This document shows positions 12,990 to 24,720 of a DNA stretch of 64,000 nt, piece after piece; within the stretch, counting starts at the first letter, position 1; each line of letters opens with the position of its first letter. The notes under the pieces are model-generated. The model ran no database searches. It was not told the origin of the DNA and saw only the letters and a program-made list of their open reading frames with translations. The stretch covers positions 12,116,478 to 12,180,477 of the forward strand of contig QVOM02000021.1 of assembly GCA_003586115.2 (NCBI GenBank). Reading direction: 5' to 3'. A program made the position numbers and the translations under genes. Source of the stretch: Salvator merianae. Lineage: Eukaryota > Chordata > Lepidosauria > Squamata > Teiidae.

Positions 12990-14905
12990 TATATGAGATG
13001 CTATTGGTGTACCACCAATGCAGAGTGCTCAACACTCTCTATGGCCACATCTCCACTTTCTGTGTGATAAACCTGGTAAAGCCTGTCCTGCTTCTGGGTT
13101 TCCACCTGTGGCAGCAGGAACTGTCTTGGTCATCCTGGTTGATGACCTTCTCCAGAAGAAAGAAAGGGGGAGTGTCACCCTGTTGGCTCTCCTGGATCTC
13201 ATAGCAGCTATTGATTCCACTTGACACCTCTTGAGATATCATCAGGAGTTTGGGGGGTAAAATGCCATCAATACACAGATGACACCTAGCTCTATCTTTC
13301 CATGCCACCTGAACCAGGAGAGATAGTCAAAGTGCTTAACAGATGCTTGGAGGCAGTAATGGGCTGGATTGAGAGCAATAAATTCAAACTGAATCCAGAT
13401 AAGATGAAGGTGCTGTAGCTAGAAGATCTTGTCTCCATGAGAAAGGAAGGCATTCTGTTCTTGATGGGGTTGCTTTGCCCTGGAAGGGACAAGTGCACAA
13501 TCTAAGGGTGCTCTTGGACTCTACACTGTCACTTCAAATTCAGATGGAGGCAGTTGCAAGCCTACTTTCAGGTACGGATGGTGTACCAGCTACAGCCCCT
13601 TCTGGACAGAGACTGTCTGACCACAGTAATCCATGCTCTGATAATTTCCAGACTGCACTATTGTAATGTGCTCTACATGAGTCTCCCCTTGGAGATGGTT
13701 TGGAAGTTGCAACTGGAGCAGAATGCAGCAGCTAGACTGCTAACTGGCAATGCTGGCCACACACACTTCATGCTGGTCCCAAAAGAACTAAACTGACTTT
13801 CTATTTGCTACTGAGCCCAGTTCAAGGTATTAACATTAACTTATAAGGCCCTAAATGGCTTGGGCATCAAATATCTAAAGGAATGCCTTCTCCCATATAG
13901 ACCTGCCCATGCCCAAAGATCTGCCAATGAGGCCTTCTTGACTGTGCCATCCCTTCAGCAGTTGAGGAGGGGGGCACACGTGGAAGAGAATTCTCAGTGA
14001 TAAACCCCAGACTGTGGAATAGCCCCCCCTCTGAGGTATATTAGGCAGCCTCTTGTATGTTTTTAGACATCTGCTGAAAAAGCACCTCTCTACCCAGGTC
14101 TATGAGTTAGGAAATAGCATCTCCTCCTCATGCAGGCACTACTGTTGTTTTAACTGATCTGTTTTATCTGTATTAATAGCAATGTTACTGTGACCCGCTC
14201 TGAGAACTTCAGGTATCGGGAATAGGGGTGTGCACGAAGTTTCGTGCCACTCGGATTTTCGTCGAATTTCGTGATTTGGTTCCCTTCGCATCGAATGCGA
14301 AGGGAAACAAAGATCACGAAATGCAAATTGCGAAGGTACCTCAACTTTCGATGCATTTCGGGACCTTCGCAATTTGCCTCTGTCTCATCCCCCTAGGCTG
14401 TCAGCGCGCGCGCTGACAGTCTAGGGGAAATGAGAGACAGCGAGCGGGAGAGGAGGGCGATCAGTGAAAGGAGGGGTTTCCCTTCCTTTCCCTTATTCTC
14501 CGTCCTCTGCCGTCGCCGCCTGACTCAGCCGGCGGGAGAGGAGGGCGATCAGTGAAAGGAAGGGGTTTCCCTCCTCTCCCGCTCGCTGTCTCTCATTCCC
14601 CCTAGTCTGTCAGTCCCACGCGCACACTGACAGACTGGGGGGGGGGGAATGAGAGAGAGGCGAGCGCCGTCGGAAACAGAGAAATCAAGGCGAAGGATCT
14701 TTTCTTCGCCTTGATTCCTCTGCTTCAGGTCGAGGCGAAAATCTTCGCCGCGAACACAAAGGGCTTCATTTTCGCACATATTTTTTCGTGCGAAAACGAA
14801 GCCCCGTAGCTTCGCAGGAATGCGAAGCGAAAGGGGAAAAGTGCCTTCGTGCACACCCCTAATCGGGAAGGATAGAAATATCAAGAATAAAGAAATAAAG
14901 TGCCT
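12990..14905 (+). mobile_element. L2/CR1-group LINE remnant, internally deleted and split by a hAT
   Basis: Translated pieces show LVDDLLQKKERGSVTLLALLD near 13130-13200 (reverse transcriptase motif A region, shown here as 21 letters in two parts: LVDDLLQKKERG and SVTLLALLD). They also show RLHYCNVLYMSLPL and KLQLEQNAAARLLTGNAG near 13650-13760. The stretch between motif A and the YADD region is deleted near 13220-13270. The 3' tail TGTGACCCGCTCTGAGAACTT stops at 14222 and resumes after the hAT at 14862 as ATCGGGAAGGATAGAAATAT. Confidence 0.8.
14223..14861 (-). mobile_element. Non-autonomous hAT, deletion-type relative of the big element
   Basis: The ends are TAGGGGTGTGCACGAAG and its inverse, flanked by a perfect 8-bp duplication ATCGGGAA (14215-14222 and 14862-14869). 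The right end read inward matches the left end of the 24971 element over more than 100 bases, including AAGC-ACCGTAGCTTCG-like and GCACGAAAA-like words, so it lies in the opposite orientation. No transposase remains. Internally there is a perfect CTGTCAGCGCGCGCGCTGACAG palindrome near 14398 (given here as a motif only) and two direct copies of a segment starting GGAGAGGAGGGCGATCAGTG at about 14447 and 14534. It interrupts the 3' tail of an L2-like LINE. Confidence 0.93.
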
Positions 14906-15070
14906 CTTGACGATTGTGCCATCATGTTACTATGGGGAAAGATTTGGCTGTCCTCAGTGGAGGTGGGGAGGTGTCCTGTCAGGCAGCAATTGTAGAATCT
15001 CCCCACCTGGCCCAGATTCAATCACCTCCTTGTACTAGTGGAGATGTGGCCTATGTTTGTCTTAATAGAG

Positions 15071-15345
15071 ACTAGCTTCAAGAAAGGATTGGACAGATTC
15101 ATGGAGGTCAGGTGTATCAATGGCTACTAGAATGGATGACCAGATACTGACTCCAGGTTGGAAAGAAAGCAGCATACCTCTAAAGGCCATTTGTGGGGAG
15201 TCAAGAGCAGGTGAAGGTTTTACCTTTGTCTTCTGCTTGAGAATGCCCAGAAGCAATTGGTGGGCCACTGTGTGAAACAGGATGCTGGACTAGTTGCTGG
15301 GCCGTGGCCTGATCCAGCAGGCCTCCTCTTATGTCCTTACTATCT
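15071..15345 (+). mobile_element. CR1 3' fragment
   Basis: AAGAAAGGATTGGACAGATT, GGTGTATCAATGGCTACTAG, GCAATTGGTGGGCCACTGTG and GGCCTGATCCAGCAGG match the 3' end of the 21175 copy. A short DNA element begins 17 bases later. Confidence 0.92.
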
Positions 15346-15361
15346 CACTAATAGTGTCAGA

Positions 15362-15996
15362 GGGCCTTTTCGCACTGAGCTCAGTAGACCGTTCCCAGTA
15401 GTTGGCTTCGAACCGGAGAGGTTGGGGAACGCTCGGTGCCATTCACACTCCCGGCCAGAGGAACGGACCCGAAGCAAACCAGCAGCGGGAACAGTGCGAA
15501 TGGCATCGCTAGTTCGTTCCCGCACTCCGCACCCACTTCGCACCCGCTTCGCACCGTCGTACCCACTTCGTAACCAGGGGCTCGTTACGAAGCCGGCTTC
15601 GTAACGGCAGCTCGGCTGCCAAGCCCAAAGGGCTATCCCGGGTACGAAGCATCGTACTAGGGTACAAAACCTGCACACCCCGGGTACGAAGACATCGCAC
15701 CCGAATGTGTACCCTTCGCACCCGGATGTGAAAACTTTGAACCCCGCATGCGCAGCCGCACCGGTCACGCCCGACGGCCACGCCCAACGCCAGTGCGAAC
15801 GCACCGTGCCCGATCTTCGCTCCATCGTGCAGGTCAGGATGAAGACAAGCTTTTACTTGTCTTGCCTTATCCAGCTTTGGGTTCAAATCGGGTACGAAGT
15901 GGTTCGGATCGGGTGAGGCTCGTGCCCGCGGCGGTGCAAATGCGCCGTTCTAGCGAGCGGACAAGAATGTTCCACCGCTACAGTGCGAACAGGCCC
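15362..15996 (+). mobile_element. GGGCC-type short DNA transposon, copy 4 (635 bp, CpG-rich)
   Basis: The ends are GGGCCTTTTCGCACT and the inverse of GGGCCTGTTCGCACT, with a perfect AGA duplication. The middle has serial CTTCGCACC/GTACGAAG words. The sequence is close to the 36895 copy over its whole length (roughly nine in ten bases by eye), so these are recent amplifications. It lies just after a CR1 tail. Confidence 0.9.
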
Positions 15997-16484
15997 AGAG
16001 TCACCTAGAATTTTAGTTCTGAGTGACTTTAGCATTTCCTCAAAATTTAAGCCCAAAATTTAAGCCCAATAGGAGCAGCTCTGGCAGACTCTCCAACCAG
16101 GCCTGGAAAAACCAGGAGAAAAAAAATCCCTCTATGCTTTTAACTCACCTGTCTCCTTGAGAGTAGCCAGATTCAGATGCAAAAAACAAACAAAGAAACA
16201 AGAAGTAACAGTTCAAATCCTAAATGAACAAGAATCCAAATCATAGATTCTCTCTGGGTTGCTGTGCTGTGTCTCTTTGAATGCAGCTTCCAATTGTCCA
16301 TTAAGGGACCAATTCCCCATTCCAATCAAAGTAAATTCTCAGGTCAGTCAGTCAACCTAATACAACTCATTGGAGATTTTGGTGGAAAAATGCACAACAG
16401 TGAATCATTGGAGGTGCATAATTCAAGAAAAGTCACAATTTGCCAGTCCTGTAATAGTGCAACTGCACTAAACTGAGAGACAGT

Positions 16485-17061
16485 GGGCCTTTTCGCACTG
16501 AGCTCCGTAGTCCGTTCCCAGTAGCTGGCTTCAGACCGGAGGGGTTGGAGAACACTGGCTGCCATTCGCACTCCCAGCCAGAGGAACGAACCCAAAGCCA
16601 ACCAGCAGAGGGAACGGTGCGAATGGCAGCCGCTAGTTCGGTACCGCACTCCGTACCATCGAGCTCTGCTTTGTAACCAGAGGGCTCCTTACGGAGCCAG
16701 CTTCGTAATGGCAGCTAGGCTGCCATGCCCAAAGGGCTATCCCGGGCACGAAGCATCGGACCGGGGTACTCAGCATCGGACCGGGGTACGAAGCTTCAGA
16801 CCATGCATGCACAGCCGCGCCAGCTGTGCCTGGCCACCATTTCAAACGCGGATGGGAGTGCGAAAGCACCGTGCCCGATCTTCACTCCATCGTGCAGGTC
16901 GGAATGAAGACAAGCTTTTACTTGTCTAGCCTTACCCAGCATCGGGTTCAGTTTGGGTGCGATGTGGTTCGGATTGGGTGAGGCGCACGCCCGCGGCAGT
17001 GCGAAAGCTCTGTTCCAGCGAACGGACAGGAACGTTCCACTCGCTAAGTGCGAAAAGGCCC
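16485..17061 (+). mobile_element. GGGCC-type short DNA transposon, copy 5 (577 bp)
   Basis: GGGCCTTTTCGCACT and its exact inverse form the ends. The flanks AGT and AAT differ at one base. Same orientation and subfamily as copy 4, only 488 bp away. It contains a local direct repeat of GGACCGGGGTAC (near 16770 and 16788). Confidence 0.88.
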
Positions 17062-18454
17062 AATGAATGACCCAAAGTCACATCATGGCAGAGATAGATT
17101 TTGATTCCAGACAAACTTCTAGGTTTTAGGCTACTTCCAGATGGTGAGAGACAAAGGTGAGATCTTGTCTACAGTCTACAATTGCTTCTCTGTGTCCCTG
17201 CCCAGAGGGCAGAGTGAAACTGTGGGGCAAGCCCAGGCCCTTTTTCATCTGGTACTGCTCCCACAGTGGCATGGTAGGTATTTCCAGGTATTTTGATGAT
17301 GCAAAATACCTGGAAGTGCACAAACACCAGCCCCCACGGTTGTGCAGTGGGCCTGGGTTTTTTGGCCCAGTTTTATCTCAGCTTACGCACAGCACTCACT
17401 TTCTTCAAGATAGATCCCAGGAGCAAGCATCCAGAGAAGGTTAGCCATATCACTACTTTCGGAAAACCCAGGTGGAGAGTTTATTTTCCTGGAATAGGGA
17501 TATGCCAGGATTTCACTTCTATATCCTGGGACTATGTTGGGATTGCCACGGATACATGTGCAATCCCAATATTGTGCTGGGATAATACTGGGTATTAGGT
17601 CCTGCCTGGATGCAACCTTATTCTAACATTCTAGCTGTTCAAAACAATGTATCTGCAGAATATATAGACACCCTGAATCTAACATTATGACATCACTCCA
17701 CCTACATTGGGTAGACCCCAACATTAGCACTCCAACAATTCCACAGCTGGAGCTTTCTGGCAGTAACTAGCAATGGGCTCAAGTGCAGTGAACATCTGAT
17801 TCTAAACAGATTTTTGAAAATTCAAGCATCCATTCTATTCTCTTGTTGGAGTTTTCCGTGCTCTAGCTAAGTATTTGTCACATTTCCTGTTTCAAATCGA
17901 AATGTTTCACAATATAGATACATATGGACATCACTTTGGGTTTTCTTAATTGAGCAAGAAAATATGTACATGCTAAAGGCCTGACGTCCTAGACTGGAGC
18001 AGTTGTCTTCCAGAGTCAGTCAAGATTTAGGCCCAATGACACTCAAATTTCATTTCATATTTGACTTTGCAAAGCCGTTCTTACAAGCTTTCCCTGTCTT
18101 TTCCACATCCCATCTTCCAAGAGGTCATTTTCTGGGAGAATTTCTATTTTAACTGTAGGATAAAGGAGAAAATTTTGAATACATATACACACACAAGCAC
18201 AGATCATTATCTGTTTTGCTTAGCTTTTCTAGCCTCCTGTCTCTTTTCAGGCAAGATTCATCCAATAGGTCAGAGGGCATGCTAGTGATTCATGGAATCA
18301 AACAGCTAGAATTGTACTTTTATAGCCATCAGGCTCAACCCCCTGCTTTATGCATGCATCCAAATCCAAGATAAAGGAACAGATGGCTTCCTAGCCTTTA
18401 TCTGATCCATCCAAAGACCAATAAAAAAGAACCAGACACTCATGGAAGGACCCA
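17062..18454. other. No gene recognised
   Basis: 17130-17617 has ends GGCTACTTCCAGATGG and GGATGCAACC that recall GGCTGCATCC-type foldbacks, plus a palindrome near 17550. The remainder looks unique. Confidence 0.4.
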
Positions 18455-19450
18455 GCAGGGTCACTGCAGAATTTCTGGCAGTTTCTGCATGGGTAGAGGA
18501 AGAGTTTCTGCATGGGTGGAGACTAAAAGTGTAGCAGTCTTTCCTTCTGAATAAAGAAAAGCCTTCGCTTCTCCTAAAGTGATACCATGCTGTCTGCGCA
18601 CTGCCGGGTGCCCCAACCTGTCAAAAGTGCAGCAAGGGAACCCCCAGCCATGATTCTGATGGATGAGGGAGATTTTCCCCACTCTGTGTAAGGGCGGGCT
18701 GTGATTTCAGGACTGGAGAGTGGAGTCTATTTCTCTCTCCCTCCTCCAAGTCAAAAACCATCCTCTCTTGCATGTGTCAAAATCACCATCCTGATGTAGG
18801 GTGGGAGATAAAGCCTCCCCCACCCATGAAAATCGTACCTGGCAATTTTATCACCTCCATTTTGACAGATGGAGAAGTGGGCTGCCCCCACACTCAGAAT
18901 TAAAGCAGGGGGACTTCTTAGCTTCAAATCTGAAGGAGGAGCTTTGAACTCAGGGAATAACCACATGAACCATTCCCTGTGCCAAAATATGCAAACCCTG
19001 CTGAAGAAACCAGTGAGTCCTCAGAACTGTCTGCTGTCAAGAGCTGTTTGAAGAGCTCTGCAGTAAGGGTGCAGCATAGCAGGTGTACAGCATGGTGGCC
19101 ATACAGATGCCATGCTCTACCCCCACACTAAATGAACAAGGAAGGGGCAGTGTCATGCAGACATTGTGCCCCACTGCTCATTCAAGAAGCAGAAGAAAAA
19201 TTGGTTTTTTGTACCCCACTTTTCTCACCCGAAGGGACTCAAAACGGCTGACAAACCTTCTGTTCTCCCCACAACAGACACCTTGTGAGGTAGGTGGGGC
19301 TGTGAGAACTCAGAGCAGAGCTGTGACGAGCCCAAGGTCACCCAGCTGGCTTCATGCAGAGTGCAGAGTCAAACTGGGAGAGTTCCAGATAAGAGTTTGT
19401 CACGCTAACCGCAAGGCCAAACTGGCTTACATTCAAGGTGTCATAAAGGT
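18455..19450 (+). repeat. Older dispersed repeat, copy 1, split by a SINE
   Basis: CTTCTCCTAAAGTGATACC, CACTGCCGGGTGCCCC, AGCTTCAAATCTGAAGG, AACCATTCCCTGTG and CATAAAGGTACCAT recur in order at 42430-43110. A direct repeat of TTTCTGCATGGGT at 18481 and 18507 lies near the left edge. Class unknown. Confidence 0.65.
19187..19429 (-). mobile_element. tRNA-headed SINE nested in an older repeat, CATTCAAG duplication
   Basis: On the minus strand a GGTTAGCGTGACAAACTC tRNA-like head is followed by the CAAGGTCACCCAGCTGGC core (seen on +) and a short A-rich tail near 19190. CATTCAAG occurs at 19179-19186 and 19430-19437. It splits a dispersed repeat that is uninterrupted at 42430-43110. Confidence 0.8.
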
Positions 19451-19549
19451 ACCATGTGTATCTTGCCTCTTTCATTTATTTGTAAACTTATTTTACAGGT
19501 AGTCATGTAAATGGCTGCAGGCCCTACTTCTCCTCTTGGTGGTTCAAAG

Positions 19550-19655
19550 GTTGCTCTCCAAAGTGCTGAACCACAACTCCCAGCCATTCTAGCAAATGGC
19601 AAGAAAAAAATGAGTGTTGCATAGTGCAACATCCTGAGGACCAGTGTTGGACCAC
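19550..19655. repeat. ACAACTCCCAGCCAT-type palindromic repeat
   Basis: GTGCTGAACCACAACTCCCA and, further on, TGTTGCATAGTGCAACATCC belong to a short inverted repeat common in reptile DNA. Relatives are at 40450 and 53252. Confidence 0.5.
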
Positions 19656-21174
19656 CCTGTTCTACCACAAAATAGTGCTTTTTTCCAAACAAGAGTGGCA
19701 GCAGCAGAATGATCTACTGTATCTGAGTTTCACATGTCAGACTCTTCCTCTTCCTCTCCCTCTCCCCCTTCTATCTCTGGCAGCATCCACATGGGCACCT
19801 AGAGCCCCACTAACCAGACCAGGAATGAGGCATACACGCATTTGTATGCCCCTGGGGTGCTACATTCACACATACCTGCTCCATTAAGCCTCTCCACCCC
19901 ACCCTGTCAACTTCCTGGTAATGCTGCCTCTCTGACTCTTGGGTGGATGGTGTCCCCACAAGCTCTTCAGCCCTTCCTAACCCTCTACACTGAGGGGAAG
20001 GAATCACCTAGGGAGTTGGGGGTGCCACAATCATGTTCATCATGCCTTTCTGCACCTCTCACTGCTGGGTCAGCTCGCATGCACTCCATGTGAGTTGTCC
20101 CTGGGCCATATCCACACCCCTGGGGATTCAGTACCCTCTCTTCCCTGTTTCATTCTAGTGTCATGGTCAACAAACTGCTTCTGTTCTGAAGGATTATTAA
20201 TGGTGTCCTTCACTATTCCAAAGGTGTGGAGGACAGAAGAATAGCACATCTGAAATTACTTCATTATACTACTGCTTAAAGTTAGCCTAAGTAAATCAAT
20301 AACATGAAATTCTTGATCATATTTGCCTTTAGTGTCTTGCTGCTTGGAAGAATCATAGAGTAGCACAAAGTATCTTAAAAGGTTTAACTGCAGCCTTTGC
20401 ACCTGAATGAGTTAAAGCAAGAATGCACGAAACAGATAAATAGCTGGTGTCCCCAAACAATGAAGTCTTTTGGAAATTAGCAACAATAAAATGATTAAAA
20501 TGCAGCCAGAGCTATTATGCAGCAAAGGGAAAAGACAAAGGATGCCTCCTTTGAAAACACCAACAATACCACAATGAAAGAGCAAGTTATTGGCAGGATC
20601 CACACAACACCTTTATTGTGTTATGAATGTGCCGCAATGGGGAAGGATACACATGACACATTCGGAGCACTGGACCTATGTGATGTCTGCATGGATCCAC
20701 AATCATCCCACTTCCATGCCACCAGGAATGTCCCTTAGGGCACTTGGCCAGCAGAGTGGAAGAAAAGCTCTGAGAGCTCTTCTTCCTGCTTGCAGTTGGT
20801 GGCTCTGCCACAGCCACACCACTGCTCTCCCTTCACATGGTTTACCTGTCTTCTCAGCAGCCTTTACAAAAAGAAACTCCTTCAGTGAAAAACATCGGTC
20901 TGGTTCTCTGGCCTCAGCGTAATAACCCTTTGACTTGTGCCTTTAGCCTGACAGATGTTAATATAGCTAACAGCAGATTACCTTCATAAATAATATATAC
21001 AAGTTTGCCCAGAATTGTTGATTTCAAACTTGACACTTCCTGTCTAAACCTTCCTAGGCTGCATCCACACACAGAAAAAAAAATATGCCGCTCAAATACA
21101 GCTGGGAGGTGGTAGCATGTGGATGCTAGTGCATTTTCTGCTCTAGGATGTGGAGTCTGTTTTTGAGTTCCAAC
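19656..21174. other. No gene recognised
   Basis: GGCAGGATCCACACAACACC near 20592 and GGCTGCATCCACACAC near 21059 look like ends of short elements, but partners could not be fixed. The frame at 20590-20922 is not a known protein. Confidence 0.4.
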
Positions 21175-21193
21175 AGGGAACAGTGATGATAGT

Positions 21194-22759
21194 GTGATAA
21201 CCTTCAATTTAAATGCAAACAGTAAGTTGTTGACACAATCAAACAAGGAGACCTTAAACTTTCATAAGGGAAATTTTCCCAAAATGAGAAAACTGGTAAA
21301 AATAAAATTGAAAGAGAAAGTTAGAAGAGTTCAAGCACTCCAAAATGCATGGAAACTATTTAAAAACACGTTAATGGAGTCTCAATTAGAATGTATACCT
21401 AAAAGAAAGAAAGGGACTGCCAAGTCCAAGAGGACACCAGTGTGGCTTACAAATGCAGTAAGGGAAGTCATTGAAAGCAAAGAAAGAGCATTCAGAAAAT
21501 GGAAGGCTTGTCCTAATGAGGAGAACAGGAAAGAACATAAACTCTGGCAGAACAAATGCAAGGCAGCAATTAGGAATGCTAAGAAGAACTTTGAGGAGCA
21601 CATTGCTAAGAACATGAAGAGAAATAACAAGAAATTCTTTAAGTATATCAGAAGTAGGAATCCAACCAGAAAAGCAGTTGGACCACTAGATCATAATGAA
21701 CAGAAGGGGATAATTACAGAGGACACAGAGATTGCAGAAAGGCTAAATGATTTTTTTGCCTCTGTTTTTACTGAAGAGGATAGAGGGCATATGTCAGCAG
21801 CTGAGTCAATCCTTTCAGGGAGGGAGTCAAAAGAAGTAGGTCAGATAGCGGTAGCCAAGGAGGAGGTTCTTGCATGTCTTGATAAACTAAATGCTAACAA
21901 ATCACCAGGACCAGATGGCATTCACCCAAGAGTTCTTAAAGAACTCAAATTTGAAATTGCTGAGCTTCTAGCCAAAATATATAATCTTTCCTTAAAATCA
22001 GGCTCTATGCCTGAAGACTGGAGGGTGGCAAATGTGACAACGATCTTCAAAAATGGATCAAGGGATGATCCAGGAAATTACAGACCAGTCAGCTTAACAT
22101 CAGTTCTAGGTAAAGTGATGGAAACCATAATTAAGGATAAAATTACTAAACACATAGAAAAGCAAGCGTTGCTGAAAGAAAATCAGCATGGCTTCTGCAA
22201 AGGTAAATCATGCCTTAGCAACTTGTTAGAATTCTTTGGAAGTGTTAATAAACAGGTGGATAAAGGTGACCCAGTTGACATTGTCTATCTGGACTTTCAG
22301 AAGGCTTTTGACAAAGTCCCTCATCAAAGCCTCCTAAATAAACTCAGCAGTCACGGAATAAGAGGACAGGTCCTGTCCTGGATTGGTAACTGGCTTAAGG
22401 ACAGGAAACCGAGAGTAGGAATAAATGGTCAGTTCTCAGAGTGGAAAGAGGTGAAAAGTGGGGTCCCACAAGGTTCAGTATTAGGACCCCTGCTTTTTAA
22501 TTTATTCATAAACGATCTCGACACAGGGGTAAGTAGTGAGTTGGCAAAGTTTGCTGATGACACTAAATTGTTCAGGATAGTAAAAACTGAAAGTGATTGT
22601 AAAGAGCTCCAGAGGGATCTCTTGACATTGACTGAGTGGGCAACGAAGTGGCAAATGCACTTCAATCTTAGGAAGTGCAAAGTGATGCATATCCGGCCAA
22701 AGAACCCCAGTTACACCTATAAACTGATGGGGGCCAAACTTTTTGTGACAGACCAGTAA
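21194..22759 (+). pseudogene. CR1 reverse transcriptase, truncated and interrupted
   Basis: An uninterrupted 521-codon frame covers the linker and reverse transcriptase. Visible motifs are SPGPDGIHP (237-245), NYRPVSL (295-301), YLDFQKAFD with catalytic D367, SGVPQGSVLGPLLF (422-435) and FADD (453-456). The first ATG is internal, since upstream endonuclease is lost. A single TAA at 22757-22759 stops it where related CR1 proteins continue. The C-terminal part resumes in the same frame (GFLVDSS onward, to 23179) and then shifts frame at a T run near 23150 before continuing to 23369. It cannot support its own retrotransposition. Confidence 0.93.
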
Positions 22760-23369
22760 AAGGATTTTGGGTTTCTGGTGGACAGCTCAATGAAGATGCC
22801 AACCCAGTGTGCAGCAGCAGTGAAAAAAGCAAATTCAGTGTTAGGGGTAATAAGGAAGGGAATAGAAAACAAGTCGGCAAGTGTCATTGTGCCTCTTTAT
22901 ACATCTAATGTGGGGCCACACTTGGAATATTGTGTACAATTCTGGTCACCTCACCTCAGAAAGGATATTGTGGAACTGGAGAAGGTGCAGAAAAGGGCAA
23001 CCAGAACGATCAAGGGACTGGAACACCTTCCTTATGAAATCAGGCTGCAACGCCTTGGCCTCTTCAGCCTTGAGAAGCAGTGTTTAAGAGGAGACCTGAT
23101 TGAAGTTTATAAAATCATGCACTGTATGGATAAGATGGACAGAGAGAAGATTTTTTTTTCCTCACACACACAACACTAGGACCAGGGGGCACTCTTTGAA
23201 GCTGATGGGTAGGGGAGTTAGGACTGACAAGGGGAAGTATTTTTTTACCCAGAGGGTCATCGGTCTATGGAATTTATTACCGGATGAGGTGGTGACAGCC
23301 ATCCGCCTAGACAGCTTTAAGAAAGGATTGTACAGATTTATGAAGGTCAGGTGTATCAATGGCTACTAG
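22760..23369 (+). pseudogene. CR1 C-terminal region after the stop, with one frameshift
   Basis: Peptide motifs typical of the CR1 C-terminus are present: PHLEYCVQFWSP, ELEKVQKRAT, LGLFSLEK and GDLIEVYKI, then in another frame NTRTRGHSLKL and KYFFTQRV. The shift lies at the T8-9 run near 23150. This is decay of the same ORF rather than a separate gene. Confidence 0.88.
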
Positions 23370-23609
23370 AATGAATGCCTAGATACTGCCTCCAGGTAGG
23401 AAAAGACAGGCCTATAAAACCATTTGAGGAGAGTCAAGAGCAGGTGAAGGTTTTGCCTTTATATTCTGCTTGAGAATGCCCAGAAGCAATTGGTGGGCCA
23501 CTGTGTGAAATAGAATGCTGGACTAGATGGGCTGTGGCCTGATCCAGCAAGGCTCCCCTTATATTATTATGTTCTTATGAGTTGCTTTTGAGTTGTTGTT
23601 TTTACTGTG

Positions 23610-24165
23610 TGTAGATGAAGTCTAGCCTCATTTTTGCATGGCACAGGCTATCCTGTGCCCACACTATCCCATGCTACATAGTCTGGCCTAGTGTGGGCTA
23701 AGGGCCATCCACATGCAAGCCCAGGCCCAGCCACCACCTTTGAAGGCTGGACCAGTCCTCACAGCTGACAGTCAGCCTCCAAAGGACACAAACATTTCAT
23801 TCCTGGCCTTCGGAGTTTCTGGGAGGACCCATTTCAGTATGCACCAAATTCCAGTGGTACTTCCTTATGCTCTACTGAAATGGATCCCCCATCATATTCC
23901 AACCTACAAAGGTGTGCCCTGCACACACACCCATAGTCTGGGATACAGGGCCTGGTCTGATTGAAGACGTCATTTATTGAAGTCTATTGGTAGACCAGGC
24001 TAGGGTACCATTTTGGTGCCCTAGCCTGTTCTGTACCTTTGTCCAATGTAGATGAAATGTACTAGGAGGTGGCAAGGCCTCCTCTATCCCATGCTAGAAT
24101 GCAGTGGAGAGGAGCCTGGAATCCTTTCTAGACCAAAGCACTGGTGAGTGTGGAAAGAGCCTAAG
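23610..24165 (+). mobile_element. Dispersed short element of the same family, copy 2
   Basis: It shares GAGTTTCTGGGAGGACCCAT, CTACTGAAATGGATCC and GAAGTCTATTGGTAGACC with the other copies. The right edge is GAGTGTGGAAAGAGCC; the left edge is not resolved. It directly follows the CR1 copy. Confidence 0.5.
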
Positions 24166-24369
24166 TCTTCATTCCAAAGGGGATTCATGTTGGGAAATAT
24201 AAAATATCACTGGTCAGAAGTTTTAAAATTTATCAGGAGAACCAGTTCAATCACAACAAGAATATGAAGGAGGGCAAAAACCTGAGCCCCAGACTTTAAA
24301 AACTTTTGATCCTGCTAGAATGCATTGTCCATCTCTAGCTTCTTAGTGGATTCCATTCTTCCCTGAGTA

Positions 24370-24720
24370 GAGGCAAAGGCCTTCCTGCACTTACAACTAG
24401 TCTAGATGGTATTCCTTGTCTGGGCCTCTTTTGTCCACATGCTGGTGAAGGCTAAAGAGGCCCTGTCCCTGCTAGCCACCACTGGTATACTCTGTACGAG
24501 ATGGAGCATATTCCAGGTCAGGAGGCCCAAAATTGTCTCCTGGTCTACTTCTGGTTCGGAATACCAGTAGACCTCGATAACAAGGTCTATTTGCATAGTA
24601 GGGCCCTGGGGGACCCATTTTGGCAGCACACATTGATGTAACACTGAAATGGGTTCCCTCAGGGGCTGTGAGGCCCATGGAGACATGTCCACAGTTGATA
24701 ATCTAGCAATAGATTCAAAG
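24370..24720 (+). mobile_element. Dispersed short element of the same family, copy 3
   Basis: CTTCCTGCACTTACAACTAG at the left resembles the 48879 start. GAGATGGAGCATATTCCAGG and AGGAGGCCC match the 41349 copy; CACTGAAATGGGTTCC is present. The right end is not resolved. The flank of the big hAT begins 240 bp further on. Confidence 0.5.

Larger units (their letters stand above)
21175..23577 (+). mobile_element. CR1 LINE, 5'-truncated, 3' end complete
   Basis: It begins inside the protein-coding part and runs to the CR1 3' end, GCTCCCCTTATATTATTATG. Other 3' ends of the same family occur at 15071, 52400 and, inverted, at 3562 and 58040. It carries the reverse transcriptase described separately. 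The endonuclease part is missing, as is usual after incomplete target-primed reverse transcription. Confidence 0.95.
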
